DNA from: an uncultured Bacteroidota bacterium
Lineage (GTDB): Bacteria > Bacteroidota > Bacteroidia > Bacteroidales > VadinHA17
DNA length: 53,666 nt
Direction: 5' to 3'
NCBI GenBank assembly: GCA_903844815.1
Contig: CAIMVD010000299.1
Location: forward strand, 1-53,666
Shown here: positions 45,821 to 53,461 of the stretch, one piece after another
Layout: each line of letters opens with the position of its first letter
How positions within the stretch are numbered: the stretch's first letter is position 1
Translations under genes and position numbers: made by a program
The notes under the pieces: generated by a model
The model's input: only the letters and a program-made list of their open reading frames with translations
Database searches by the model: none
Told to the model about the DNA's origin: nothing

Positions 45821-46651
45821 ATGAGCAATACATCGGGAAAGAATAATACAATGAATCTTAAAGCCGTAATTTTCGACTGGGCAGGAACCACAGTAGACTT
45901 TGGGTGTTTTGCACCGACAGGAGTTTTTAATGAGGTTTTCAGGCAGAAAGGAATTGAGATCACAAACCGGGAAGCCCGCGGGCCAATGGGGATGCATAAA
46001 CGCGATCATATCAGGGTGATTTCCGAATACCCACGGGTAAAGGAGGAATGGTTAAGGGTTCATGGCAGGGAATGCACCGTATCCGATATTGATGAAATGT
46101 TCAACAATTTTATTCCCCTCCAATTGTCAGTAATTGATAAGCATTCGGAGATAGTTCCTGAACTCCCTGAAGCTCTAAAGGTTATAAGATCGATGAATCT
46201 CAAGATAGGATCCACCACCGGGTATAACAACGAGATGATGAAGATACTTGGGGAAGCCGCGGCAAAGCAGGGTTATGTTCCTGATTGTGTAGTATGCGCA
46301 ACAGATGTTCCGGCAGGAAGACCGGCGCCGTGGATGGCATTTCGGAATGCTGAAGCCCTGGGGATTTATCCTATGCAGTCGATAGTTAAAATTGGTGATA
46401 CTGTTTCGGATATTCAGGAAGGGGTAAACGCCGGTATGTGGAGCGTTGGAGTTGTAATGTCGAGCAACGAGATGGGTCTTACCAGGAAGGAAATTAACAG
46501 CATCGACCCTGCAGATCTTCAAAAACTAAAGGAAAGTGTGAAGGATACGTATTTTAGTGCAGGAGCTCATTTCGTTATTGATACGCTTGCTGAGACTGAG
46601 GAGTTAATAATAAAGATTAACAACAGGCTGGCTAATGGCATAAAGCCGTAA
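45821..46651 (+). CDS. phnX: Phosphonoacetaldehyde hydrolase (phosphonatase)
   Basis: A HAD-superfamily hydrolase that splits the C-P bond of phosphonoacetaldehyde to acetaldehyde and phosphate. I start at MSNTSGKNNTMNLKAVIF; a TTG two codons earlier and an ATG ten codons later are also possible. The nucleophile is Asp19 in IFDWAGTTVDFG, and the Schiff-base Lys unique to this enzyme is Lys60 in RGPMGMHKRDHIR. GSTTGYNNEMM and VKIGDTVSDIQEG supply the other HAD motifs. About 276 residues. Last gene of the operon; a repeat array follows its stop codon. Confidence 0.95.
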   Translation: MSNTSGKNNTMNLKAVIFDWAGTTVDFGCFAPTGVFNEVFRQKGIEITNREARGPMGMHKRDHIRVISEYPRVKEEWLRVHGRECTVSDIDEMFNNFIPLQLSVIDKHSEIVPELPEALKVIRSMNLKIGSTTGYNNEMMKILGEAAAKQGYVPDCVVCATDVPAGRPAPWMAFRNAEALGIYPMQSIVKIGDTVSDIQEGVNAGMWSVGVVMSSNEMGLTRKEINSIDPADLQKLKESVKDTYFSAGAHFVIDTLAETEELIIKINNRLANGIKP

Positions 46652-46692
46652 CTAACTGCTATTAACTATTTTCACGAAGTTTGATCTATTAC

Positions 46693-47094
46693 CGGCGCCG
46701 ATTTGTAATACCATTATAAGGCTGGCGCCGATTTGTAATACCATTATAAGGCTGGCGCCGATTTGTAATACCATTATACGGCCGGCGCCGATTTGCAATC
46801 GGGGCCCTTTTCTATACACTAAAACACGGATTACAAATCCGCGCTATCGGTCATCGGAAAATTACAGCTGGCGCCGATTTGTAATACCATCATAAGGCTG
46901 GCGCCGATTTGCAATACTTTTGTACGGCTGGCGCCGATTTGCAATCGGGGCCCTTTTCTATGCACTATTATATCACGGATTACAAATCCGCGCTATCGGT
47001 CATCGAAAAATTACGGCTGGCGCCGATTTGTAATCGGGGCCCTTTCTATGCACTATATCACGGATTACAAATCCGCGCTATCGGCTATTTCCGG
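46693..47094. repeat. REP-like array of GGCGCCGATTTG hairpin units
   Basis: GGCGCCGATTTG followed by YAAT occurs eight times, starting at 46694, 46724, 46754, 46784, 46870, 46900, 46930 and 47019. Several copies are spaced exactly 30 bases. Three copies extend into long units in which the word is followed by CGGGGCCC, a short AT-rich loop, and the inverted word GGATTACAAATCCGCGC, so each can fold into a stem of about 16 bp. The array fills the space between the convergent phnX and aminopeptidase P genes. This is a Bacteroidota-type dispersed intergenic repeat that also generates spurious reading frames. Confidence 0.9.
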
Positions 47095-47095
47095 C

Positions 47096-48922
47096 TCAGA
47101 TTTCCGTTGTTTTCTCCTTTAGCCAACCCTGTTCTTCCGAAGAAAGAAAAGGGCTAAGCTTATCATAAACCATTGAATGGTAGGCATTAAGCAATCCAAT
47201 CTCTCTGTCGTCGAGCAATGACTTATTAATAAGGTTCTTATCGATATAACACAACGAAACAGTATCAAATTTAAGGAACTTCCCGAATTCAGTCTCCTCA
47301 TCCTCATAACAAAGGATCAGGTTCTCAATTCTTATACCGTATTCCCCTTCCCTGTAGACCGCCGGCTCATCGGAGATGAGCATTCCCGGTTCAATTGCCG
47401 TATTTGATCCCGGAGAAGACGCAGGACTTATACTCTGAGGCCCCTCATGCACATTAAGACAGAACCCGACACCATGACCGGTACCATGACCATAATTAAG
47501 TCCGTGTTCCCAAAGAGCTATCCTGGCCAGGATATCGAGCTGATAACCCTTTGTTCCGGCAGGGAACTTAGCAGCAGCGAGATTGAGGGTTCCCTTCAGT
47601 ACCAGAGTGAAGTCGCTGATCTGCTGCGAGGTTGGCTTTCCTAGTGCTACTGTCCTTGTAATATCCGTGGTCCCGCCAAGGTACTGGCCACCGGAGTCAA
47701 TCAGCAGGATACCTGAAGAACCTATTTCACAGTCGGATTGATGGTTGGCCGAATAGTGAGGAAGTGCACCATGAGCGTTCCATGCAACAATCGGAGCAAA
47801 AGAAAATCCCAGGTAGTTTTCCTGTTCCGCTCTGAAATGATTCAGTTTCTCCCCGATTGATATCTCGGTCATTGATGCGGACCCGTGATTTTGTTCAAAC
47901 CAATAAAAGAAGCGGGTAAGAGCCACACCGTCTTTTACCATTGTCCTGCCGATATTTTCTATCTCAGTTTTATTTTTTAAAGCCTTCATTCGGGAAGGTA
48001 TGCTTAGCCCTTCTTTTTTGAACATGCCTGCTGGTATTGAATCGTATAATGCAGCCGAAATAGTTGATGGAGTAAAGAGTATGGAGGCATCTTCGGGCAG
48101 GGTTGACAACATTCCGGCTGCCTCCTCGTAGGGAAGCATGATGATTCCGAGCCTATCGAATTCCATAGCCATTCTGAGGGGAATTTTGGCTTCATCAACA
48201 AAAAACAGGATCTGATCACTGTCAACAATAGCAAAAGAGGCAAGAAGCGGACTGTATTTTACATCCTTTCCCCTAATGTTCAATAGCCACATTATATCAT
48301 CGACAGAAGTCAGAAGGTGATAATCGATACCCTGTTTTGCCATCTCTTCTCTTACTTCGAAAATTTTCGCACTCCTATCCTTTCCGCAGAATTCTACCGG
48401 ATGATCAAATGCCGGTGCGGCAGGCATTGGCGGGCGGTCGATCCAGAGATCAGAGATCAGGTCGCATTCAGTATTAACCGTGACATTTTTTGATGCAAGG
48501 GCTTCACGAAGCTTCCTCATACGCAAAACAGGAAATAATGTGCCGTCGAGCGCCACACAGCTGCCTTCATCGAGGTTTTCAGCCATCCATCGGATAAAAT
48601 CATCATTATCGGGTATGGCAGGAATAACGAGTTCAAAGCCTGAACCTGACAATTGCTCTTTTGCCTGGATAAAATAGCGCGAATCGGTCCAGACGCCGGC
48701 AAATGTGCCCGTTATGACGACCACAGCATTAGAGCCTTTAAAGCCTGTAAGCCATTCAATAATGCGCCAGTGGTCGGGGACATATTCGCCAAGGTGGGGG
48801 TCGGTGGAGGGAATGATATAAGCATCAATTCCGTTTTCACTGAGAATGGATTGTAGTGTTGACAGATTATTGTTTACGTTGTTTACGTTGTTTACGTTGT
48901 TTACGTTGTTTACGTTGTTCAT
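47096..48922 (-). CDS. Xaa-Pro aminopeptidase (aminopeptidase P family, M24B)
   Basis: A cytosolic metallopeptidase that removes N-terminal residues preceding proline. At 608 residues it is the long, eukaryote-like form with two N-terminal creatinase-like domains (about 22-320) and a pita-bread catalytic domain (about 325-560). Metal ligands are in LIDSGGQYLGGTTDITRT (Asp, Asp), GHGTGHGVGF (His), SDEPAVYREGE (Glu) and GIRIENLI (Glu). The first 19 residues are an (NNV)n tract encoded by five 9-bp repeats; family homology begins right after it at LSTLQSILSENGIDAYIIPS. No other start codon lies between, so the tract is probably translated. Confidence 0.93.
   Translation of the reverse strand: MNNVNNVNNVNNVNNVNNNLSTLQSILSENGIDAYIIPSTDPHLGEYVPDHWRIIEWLTGFKGSNAVVVITGTFAGVWTDSRYFIQAKEQLSGSGFELVIPAIPDNDDFIRWMAENLDEGSCVALDGTLFPVLRMRKLREALASKNVTVNTECDLISDLWIDRPPMPAAPAFDHPVEFCGKDRSAKIFEVREEMAKQGIDYHLLTSVDDIMWLLNIRGKDVKYSPLLASFAIVDSDQILFFVDEAKIPLRMAMEFDRLGIIMLPYEEAAGMLSTLPEDASILFTPSTISAALYDSIPAGMFKKEGLSIPSRMKALKNKTEIENIGRTMVKDGVALTRFFYWFEQNHGSASMTEISIGEKLNHFRAEQENYLGFSFAPIVAWNAHGALPHYSANHQSDCEIGSSGILLIDSGGQYLGGTTDITRTVALGKPTSQQISDFTLVLKGTLNLAAAKFPAGTKGYQLDILARIALWEHGLNYGHGTGHGVGFCLNVHEGPQSISPASSPGSNTAIEPGMLISDEPAVYREGEYGIRIENLILCYEDEETEFGKFLKFDTVSLCYIDKNLINKSLLDDREIGLLNAYHSMVYDKLSPFLSSEEQGWLKEKTTEI
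48872..48916. repeat. Five perfect 9-bp tandem repeats at the 5' end of the aminopeptidase gene
   Basis: GTTTACGTT is repeated five times without change, ending six bases before the initiator ATG complement. The unit length is a multiple of three, so gain or loss of copies changes the number of Asn-Asn-Val triplets without shifting the frame. Confidence 0.95.
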
Positions 48923-49096
48923 AGAGATCGGGTTGGAAATTCCTGCAAGATAGGCAAAGAGGAACTGACAAACAATTTGATATTAGCTGCAAACATTTTA
49001 CCACAGATGAACTGTGGCTCGCGATAACTAACGGGATGGATTTTAAGACAAAGATTCCTTTTTAGTTCCTATGGTTTTATCAATTTAAGCAAGGTG

Positions 49097-49420
49097 TTAA
49101 ATATCAATTCTAATCCCATATTTAACAATTTGATTAACTATTGGCAGATTGTAATCAAATTCCTCTTTCGTGAAAGCATGAGGCTCAATCAAAGTTTCAT
49201 CGCCTTTTCTGATAATCATCAACTTAACATCGGTATCGAAGGTATGGCAAATATTATCGTTTAATATAATGGCGATATCTATATCACTATTTTCATTTTG
49301 ATTGCCCCTTGCAAAGGAGCCAAAAAGATATGCTTCCGAAAATCCCAAATCTGACATTTTCAGCCTTTGCAAATAACTCCTGCTAATCCTTAAAGCATCG
49401 TCTTTATCCATTTTCTGCAT
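49097..49420 (-). CDS. MNT-type nucleotidyltransferase, probable antitoxin (module 1)
   Basis: A 107-residue minimal nucleotidyltransferase. The catalytic GSx10DxD motif is intact (LFGSFARGNQNENSDIDIA), with a third acidic position possible in LIEPHAF. In HEPN-MNT toxin-antitoxin systems such a protein neutralises the HEPN RNase, in characterised MntA-HepT pairs by AMPylation. It overlaps the 3' end of the HEPN reading frame by 31 bases, as usual for these operons. The HEPN partner here is truncated, so this copy may be an orphan. Confidence 0.85.
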   Translation of the reverse strand: MQKMDKDDALRISRSYLQRLKMSDLGFSEAYLFGSFARGNQNENSDIDIAIILNDNICHTFDTDVKLMIIRKGDETLIEPHAFTKEEFDYNLPIVNQIVKYGIRIDI

Positions 49421-49620
49421 TCTATTATCTTCTCAATCCATTCAGTGGTAAAACTATCTGTGCACAATTTGTAAAAGCTTTGTTTATAGTCATCATATCG
49501 GGCATTAATATTAAACCTTGAAATGGAATCGAAAAGAATTTGCCTGTCCGAATCCAATACAACTCCTGCTTTTTCACAGAGGCGTCGTAAATCATGGATT
49601 GAAGGAGGATACAAAAACAA
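49390..49620 (-). pseudogene. HEPN-domain protein, N-terminally truncated (module 1)
   Basis: Only the C-terminal half of a HEPN protein is readable (about 75 residues: YPPSIHDLRRLCEKAGVVLD, ARYDDYKQSFYKLCTD, IIECRKWIKTML). Complete relatives are about 130 residues. The frame has only a TTG as first start candidate; reading further upstream gives a short stretch with a weakly HEPN-like CIQQQSI before a stop at 49711-49713, and no intact N-terminal helices. The lost N-terminal half and the nearby 36-bp repeat suggest a deletion or replacement. It could be expressed as a fragment, but RNase activity is unlikely. Confidence 0.7.
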
Positions 49621-49807
49621 AGATAACTCATTTTTAGCACTTTTGCATGTTAAACTTATGGATTGCTGCTGTATACATTTTTTTGTAGAGAACCAAGAAA
49701 AGGAAATTACTCAAGAAATTAAGGTTCTCGGAAATTTGAAAGTTAGTAGTTCATGGTCTGAAGCCCGAAACACAGAAGACAAAGATTCCTTTTTAGTTCC
49801 TTTGGTT

Positions 49808-50119
49808 TTATACTATTTCTAATCCGGTTCTTCTCACCAATTCTAAAAGTGGAGAATTATCCTTGCCGTAGAACCTGTTTTTGCTAACTATAAAGGGTTC
49901 AATTTTAGAATTTACATTTCGGGTTAACTTCCAAATCTTACCCGCTAAATAATCATCATTTTCATCATCAGTTACAACCATTAAATCTATATCACTATCG
50001 GAGGATGCAGAGTCATTCAGATAGCTGCCATACAAAAAAGCCTTATCAACACAGACTCCCTCTGCCCTTAATAAATTTACATAAAGTTTAAGTATTTCTA
50101 TAACTTCATTTTTAGCCAT
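49808..50119 (-). CDS. MNT-type nucleotidyltransferase, probable antitoxin (module 2)
   Basis: A 103-residue minimal nucleotidyltransferase with an intact GSx10DxD motif (YGSYLNDSASSDSDIDLM). It is distinct in sequence from the module 1 protein, so it is not a recent duplicate. The ATG lies 22 bases inside the end of the HEPN pseudogene, giving the same overlapping arrangement as module 1. Predicted to silence a HEPN RNase; its cognate partner is interrupted by a stop codon. Confidence 0.87.
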   Translation of the reverse strand: MAKNEVIEILKLYVNLLRAEGVCVDKAFLYGSYLNDSASSDSDIDLMVVTDDENDDYLAGKIWKLTRNVNSKIEPFIVSKNRFYGKDNSPLLELVRRTGLEIV

Positions 50120-50481
50120 TTAAACAAGTCTTTAGTTTTGTTATAATACTCATTTACAATGTACTGGTCCGGAATCACGGGATTATAATCAGGATAACGA
50201 CCCTGTAATTGATATTTCATCAGGATACCTATGAATATTTAAATTTCATCATCATAAATTAATTCCGCTTTTTCTGACAAATAAAAAAGATTATGCGAAC
50301 GGGGAGCTACCTCACCAACCACTTTGACATAGTAGGCTTTTATTGCTTTCTCAATAACAAGATGACAAAAGAATAAACCGTGGATAATCCTTTTTTGCTG
50401 AATTAAAAGTTCTGCAGTGATAAGATCATCTTCTGCCCCATCAATCCAATAATTTATATGCTTTTGTATATCTGTCATCAA
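50098..50481 (-). pseudogene. HEPN toxin gene interrupted by one in-frame stop (module 2)
   Basis: The first 80 residues (NYWIDGAEDDLITAELLIQQ, CHLVIEKAIKAYYVK, RSHNLFYLSEKA, IYDDEI) are a normal HEPN N-terminal half. A TAA at 50239-50241 follows, and the same frame then continues with IFIGILMKYQLQGRYPDYNP and ends NKTKDLFKWLKMKL, exactly the expected C-terminal half. One base change (for example AAA to TAA) explains the break. The full frame would encode about 127 residues, the family length. Either a recent inactivating mutation or a sequencing error. Confidence 0.85.
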
Positions 50482-51471
50482 TCAAATTTACAATTGATTA
50501 ACAAATATACAATTAAAAATCAGATCATAAAACATATCTAAATATCAACATTTAATACATGTCTGCAACAAAATAGCTTATGCACAATCCGGTCTGTGGC
50601 TTCCGGCATATTACCGGGATTTAATTATTCCCCTTCATAAACATGCCGGTAAGCCTCAGAAACTTAAGGGTCCTGGAAACACCAAGGACCGGAATTGCCA
50701 AAAAAGAAAGGCAACTCAGAAACTTCCCATATTGTTCGAAAAAGCCGATTCGGAAATTGAGACAAAGGACCTGGCTAAAGAGCATGGAACCTGGAACCAA
50801 CAGGTTTGCTGTGAGCAAAATAGGTTATCAAAACAAGGAGGTTTCGGTAAATGTTGCGTCGGGGGAGAGAAATCAGCTTACTGTTTAACTGGATAGAGAT
50901 TAGCGAGGAGCGGAGAGCGGAAAGCGTTGAGCGTTGAGATTCTCATGAAGATAGGTCGGTCATAAATTGCGGATTGCGGATTTGAGATTGCGGATTAGAT
51001 ACAGCACCAATCCGAAATCGACATTCCGAAATCCGCAATATTTTGTAATCTACGGAGTTTAATGATCAGGGCTGGTAAGGTGGGCTTTTGGTCGCCTTCG
51101 CCACAAAAACAGATGGTGTCTAATGTCCTCTTTATTCAAATGTAGTTACCAAAATAATAATTAATATAAGTAGCGGGAATCAATCATAAAGAAATTCCCC
51201 ATTTACCTTTTCTACTGAATAATTCAGGTTTATCATTAAGATTACCTTCGGTGAACTTAATGGGTGGTAATCATGCTTCTTATAAAGTAGATCCATTCCA
51301 ATGATTTAATATTGAATATATTGAAGAGGATTATTCGCAACTTGTTTGGATTTAAGTTCTCTTATTTATTCCTTGATAATCCCGTGAATATTCTCATCCC
51401 CAATATTTATTACTCTTTCCCGATACTCATAATAATTAATTCATTTTTGACAATTATCAACGCAATAATCT
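50482..51471. other. AT-rich accessory spacer with gene debris and repeats
   Basis: About 1 kb without a convincing gene. Near 50800-50888 (plus strand) a frame ends VSKIGYQNKEVSVNVASGER, resembling the end of a carboxypeptidase-regulatory-like domain, so it may be debris of a surface protein gene. At 50965-51040 the words TTGCGGATT and AATCCGCAAT-like copies form inverted repeats related to those at 9065-9137. A minus-strand frame of 38 codons (51180-51296, MDLLYKKHDYHPLSSPKV) is possible but unsupported. Confidence 0.4.
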
Positions 51472-51495
51472 TATATTTGTGAATATATCACAAAT
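51446..51495 (+). promoter_or_regulatory. Promoter with overlapping palindromic operator ahead of the AAA-ATPase/RloB pair
   Basis: TATATTTG (51472-51479) matches the Bacteroidota -7 box TAnnTTTG, with TTTG at 51446-51449 as a -33 candidate 22 bases upstream. A perfect inverted repeat, ATTTGTGA (51475-51482) and TCACAAAT (51488-51495) with a 5-base spacer, overlaps the -7 box and the expected start point, nine bases before the ATG. Such placement suggests repression by a dimeric regulator. Confidence 0.55.
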
Positions 51496-51503
51496 ATAAA
51501 TAT

Positions 51504-52772
51504 ATGATTATCGAATTTAGTGTTAAAAATTACCGTTCAATTAAAGAGCTTCAAACCCTGAGTTTGATTGCTGCACAAATTAAGTCGAAAAATCAGGAAC
51601 TGGATATCAATAATTTGATTCCGGTTTCGGAGAAACTATCCTTGCTTAAATCAGTTGCCATTTATGGCGCCAATGGCAGTGGTAAAAGCAACCTTGTTAA
51701 AGCCTTGATTATGATGTTTATTTTCATTGACAAATCATTTCAGGAAGATGAACTAGGTAAGCGCATTATTGAACCATTTGCTTTCGACAAGACCAGCTTT
51801 CAGGAGCCTACTTTTTTTCAACTTATATTTATTTGTGATCAGGTAAAATACCGTTACGGCTTTGAAGTTAAAGAAAATACTGTAGTCAACGAATGGCTAT
51901 TCGGTACTCCGGGGAAGAAAGAAGTTTACTACTTTCTCCGTGAAGGCGCGAAAATTCAGATCAATGATGACAAGTTTGAGGAAGGAAAAGGTCTGGTGGA
52001 TAAAACAAGCTCCAGTAACTTGTTTCTGAATGTATGTAAAGCCTTTAATGGCAGTGTTTCGAAGCAAATTCTCGACTTTTTTCGATTTCGGATTGGCATA
52101 AGCGCGGGTGTCAACGATACAGCTTTTCGCGAGTCAACTTTAAAACTGATAAAGGATGAGGTAATTAAACAGCAAATAATTTCACTTCTAAATGTAGCAG
52201 ATTTTGGCATTCAGGATATTAGTAACAAACGGATTTCTGCTGCTGATTTGCCTGATAGTTCACCGGCAGAACTGCGCAAAAAAGTTGCAGATGAAACCTG
52301 GGAGTTTTTATTGTCAAAACGACCTGTTTTTAATGAGAGTGGCGAAGTGATTGGCCAAAGGGAATTGTTGATGGAAAGTCAGGAATCGGATGGAACCCTG
52401 AAGTTTTTCAATTACAGTGGCGCGATATTGGATGCGTTGATGGATGGAGGAGCGCTATTTATTGACGAATTTGATGCCCGTTTGCACCCAATGCTTACCA
52501 GAAAGATCATTGAGATGTTTAACTCGAACAAAATGAATAAGAACGGTGCCCAACTTGTATTTGTCACACACGATACAAATTTACTCGACAATTCAATAAT
52601 GCGAAGGGATCAAATCTATTTCACAGAAAAAAACAAACTTTCTCAAACTGTACTTTATTCTTTGGCTGATTTTAAAGGTGTAAGGAACGATGCTTCATAC
52701 GAAAAAGACTATATCAATGGAAAATATGGAGCCATCCCCTTCCTTGGTAATTTCGATAAACTATTTGAATAA
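51504..52772 (+). CDS. AAA-family ATPase (AAA15/RloA-like), probable defence protein
   Basis: A 422-residue ATPase of the SMC/OLD-like group. The Walker A motif is GANGSGKSN (residues 55-62), preceded by the typical N-terminal strand IIEFSVKNYRSIKEL. The Walker B region is GGALFIDEFDARLHP (about 314-328), and the switch His is in LVFVTHDTNLLD. The middle part (about 90-270) is an insertion domain. In RloA/RloB, AbiL-like and PARIS-like defence pairs such ATPases hold or sense and release a partner nuclease. The stop codon shares one base with the start of the RloB-like gene (TAATG), so translation is coupled. Confidence 0.85.
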   Translation: MIIEFSVKNYRSIKELQTLSLIAAQIKSKNQELDINNLIPVSEKLSLLKSVAIYGANGSGKSNLVKALIMMFIFIDKSFQEDELGKRIIEPFAFDKTSFQEPTFFQLIFICDQVKYRYGFEVKENTVVNEWLFGTPGKKEVYYFLREGAKIQINDDKFEEGKGLVDKTSSSNLFLNVCKAFNGSVSKQILDFFRFRIGISAGVNDTAFRESTLKLIKDEVIKQQIISLLNVADFGIQDISNKRISAADLPDSSPAELRKKVADETWEFLLSKRPVFNESGEVIGQRELLMESQESDGTLKFFNYSGAILDALMDGGALFIDEFDARLHPMLTRKIIEMFNSNKMNKNGAQLVFVTHDTNLLDNSIMRRDQIYFTEKNKLSQTVLYSLADFKGVRNDASYEKDYINGKYGAIPFLGNFDKLFE

Positions 52773-53461
52773 TGGCCTACATAAAACCAACTGACAGGAA
52801 TAAATCGTGGGCTATACGTAAGATACCAAAAGTCCGTGAATTGAAAAGTCTGGAAATCAGAAATTTGTTTAGGATTTATTGTGAGGGTGAAAATACGGAA
52901 CCAGAATACTTTAAAAGCTTTCCGGTTAATACTGAAACCAAAGTGGAGGCTATTGGACTGGGTCGTAGTAAAACCGCATTGGTTGAGAAAACTATTCAGC
53001 TTTTAAGTCAGGATCAATTATTGAAGCGACAGAAAAACTATGATGCAGACAGGCAGCTTTGGGTGGTTTTTGATTACGACATAAGACATGAAGCAAATGA
53101 AGCGTTTGACTTTAATAAGGCCATTGAGGTCGCTCATCAGAATGGACTGAATGTAGCTTATTCGAATGATAGCTTTGAATTGTGGTTTTTACTGCATAGC
53201 CGGTATCACGATACTGCCATAACACGAAGAGAATATAACGTGATATTATCATCAGAATTGAATTGCAACTATGAAGAAGTGGGTAAAACAAAGGAGTTTT
53301 CGAGAAATCTGTATCAAAGATTCCTTCCAACACAAAACGAAGCAATTCAAAATGCCCGACGTTTATTTAACAGGTACCAGCATTTGAATTATCATGAACA
53401 GAATCCATCTACAACAGTCTTTCAACTGGTTGAAGAGTTAAATAAGTGCCTTAAAAAATAG
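52772..53461 (+). CDS. RloB-family protein (TOPRIM-like putative nuclease)
   Basis: A 229-residue protein of the RloB family. Conserved acidic blocks are present: IYCEGENTEPEYFKSF (catalytic Glu region), WVVFDYDIRHEA (Asp pair), and NDSFELWFLLHS with the C-terminal NPSTTVFQLVEEL typical of RloB. It is thought to have a TOPRIM-like fold and act as the toxic effector of an ATPase-controlled abortive-infection system. Translational coupling to the AAA-ATPase supports a two-gene system. The surrounding DNA is visibly more AT-rich than the core of the window, in keeping with horizontal acquisition. Confidence 0.83.
   Translation: MAYIKPTDRNKSWAIRKIPKVRELKSLEIRNLFRIYCEGENTEPEYFKSFPVNTETKVEAIGLGRSKTALVEKTIQLLSQDQLLKRQKNYDADRQLWVVFDYDIRHEANEAFDFNKAIEVAHQNGLNVAYSNDSFELWFLLHSRYHDTAITRREYNVILSSELNCNYEEVGKTKEFSRNLYQRFLPTQNEAIQNARRLFNRYQHLNYHEQNPSTTVFQLVEELNKCLKK

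Larger units (their letters stand above)
49045..49811. repeat. 36-bp direct repeat pair bracketing the first HEPN/MNT module
   Basis: AAGACAAAGATTCCTTTTTA begins a 36-base word at 49045-49080 that recurs at 49776-49811 with a single mismatch. Each copy lies just past, or at, the 3' end of a nucleotidyltransferase gene. The copies enclose the first module, so it may have been duplicated, inserted or trimmed by recombination at these words. Confidence 0.85.

Noticed and set aside
46693-47094. CRISPR array, suggested by 30-base spacing of a repeated word
   Set aside because: The intervals between words are copies of each other rather than unique spacers, and no cas gene is present.
46909-47157. 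An 82-codon plus-strand frame running through the REP-like array (ADLQSGPF ... ITDYKSALS)
   Set aside because: It is the translated repeat itself. Such frames recur in Bacteroidota annotations as spurious proteins, and it overlaps the aminopeptidase gene end.
49523-49822. A 99-codon plus-strand frame
   Set aside because: It is antisense to the HEPN remnant and runs into the 36-bp repeat; no protein-like pattern.
50621-50818. A 65-codon minus-strand frame with a hydrophobic start
   Set aside because: No ribosome binding site or partner; it overlaps the opposite-strand debris frame, and neither looks like a maintained gene.
51475-51495. CRP site (TGTGA-N6-TCACA)
   Set aside because: The spacer is 5 bases, not 6, and the flanking symmetry extends to ATTTGTGA, so a different dimeric regulator is more likely.
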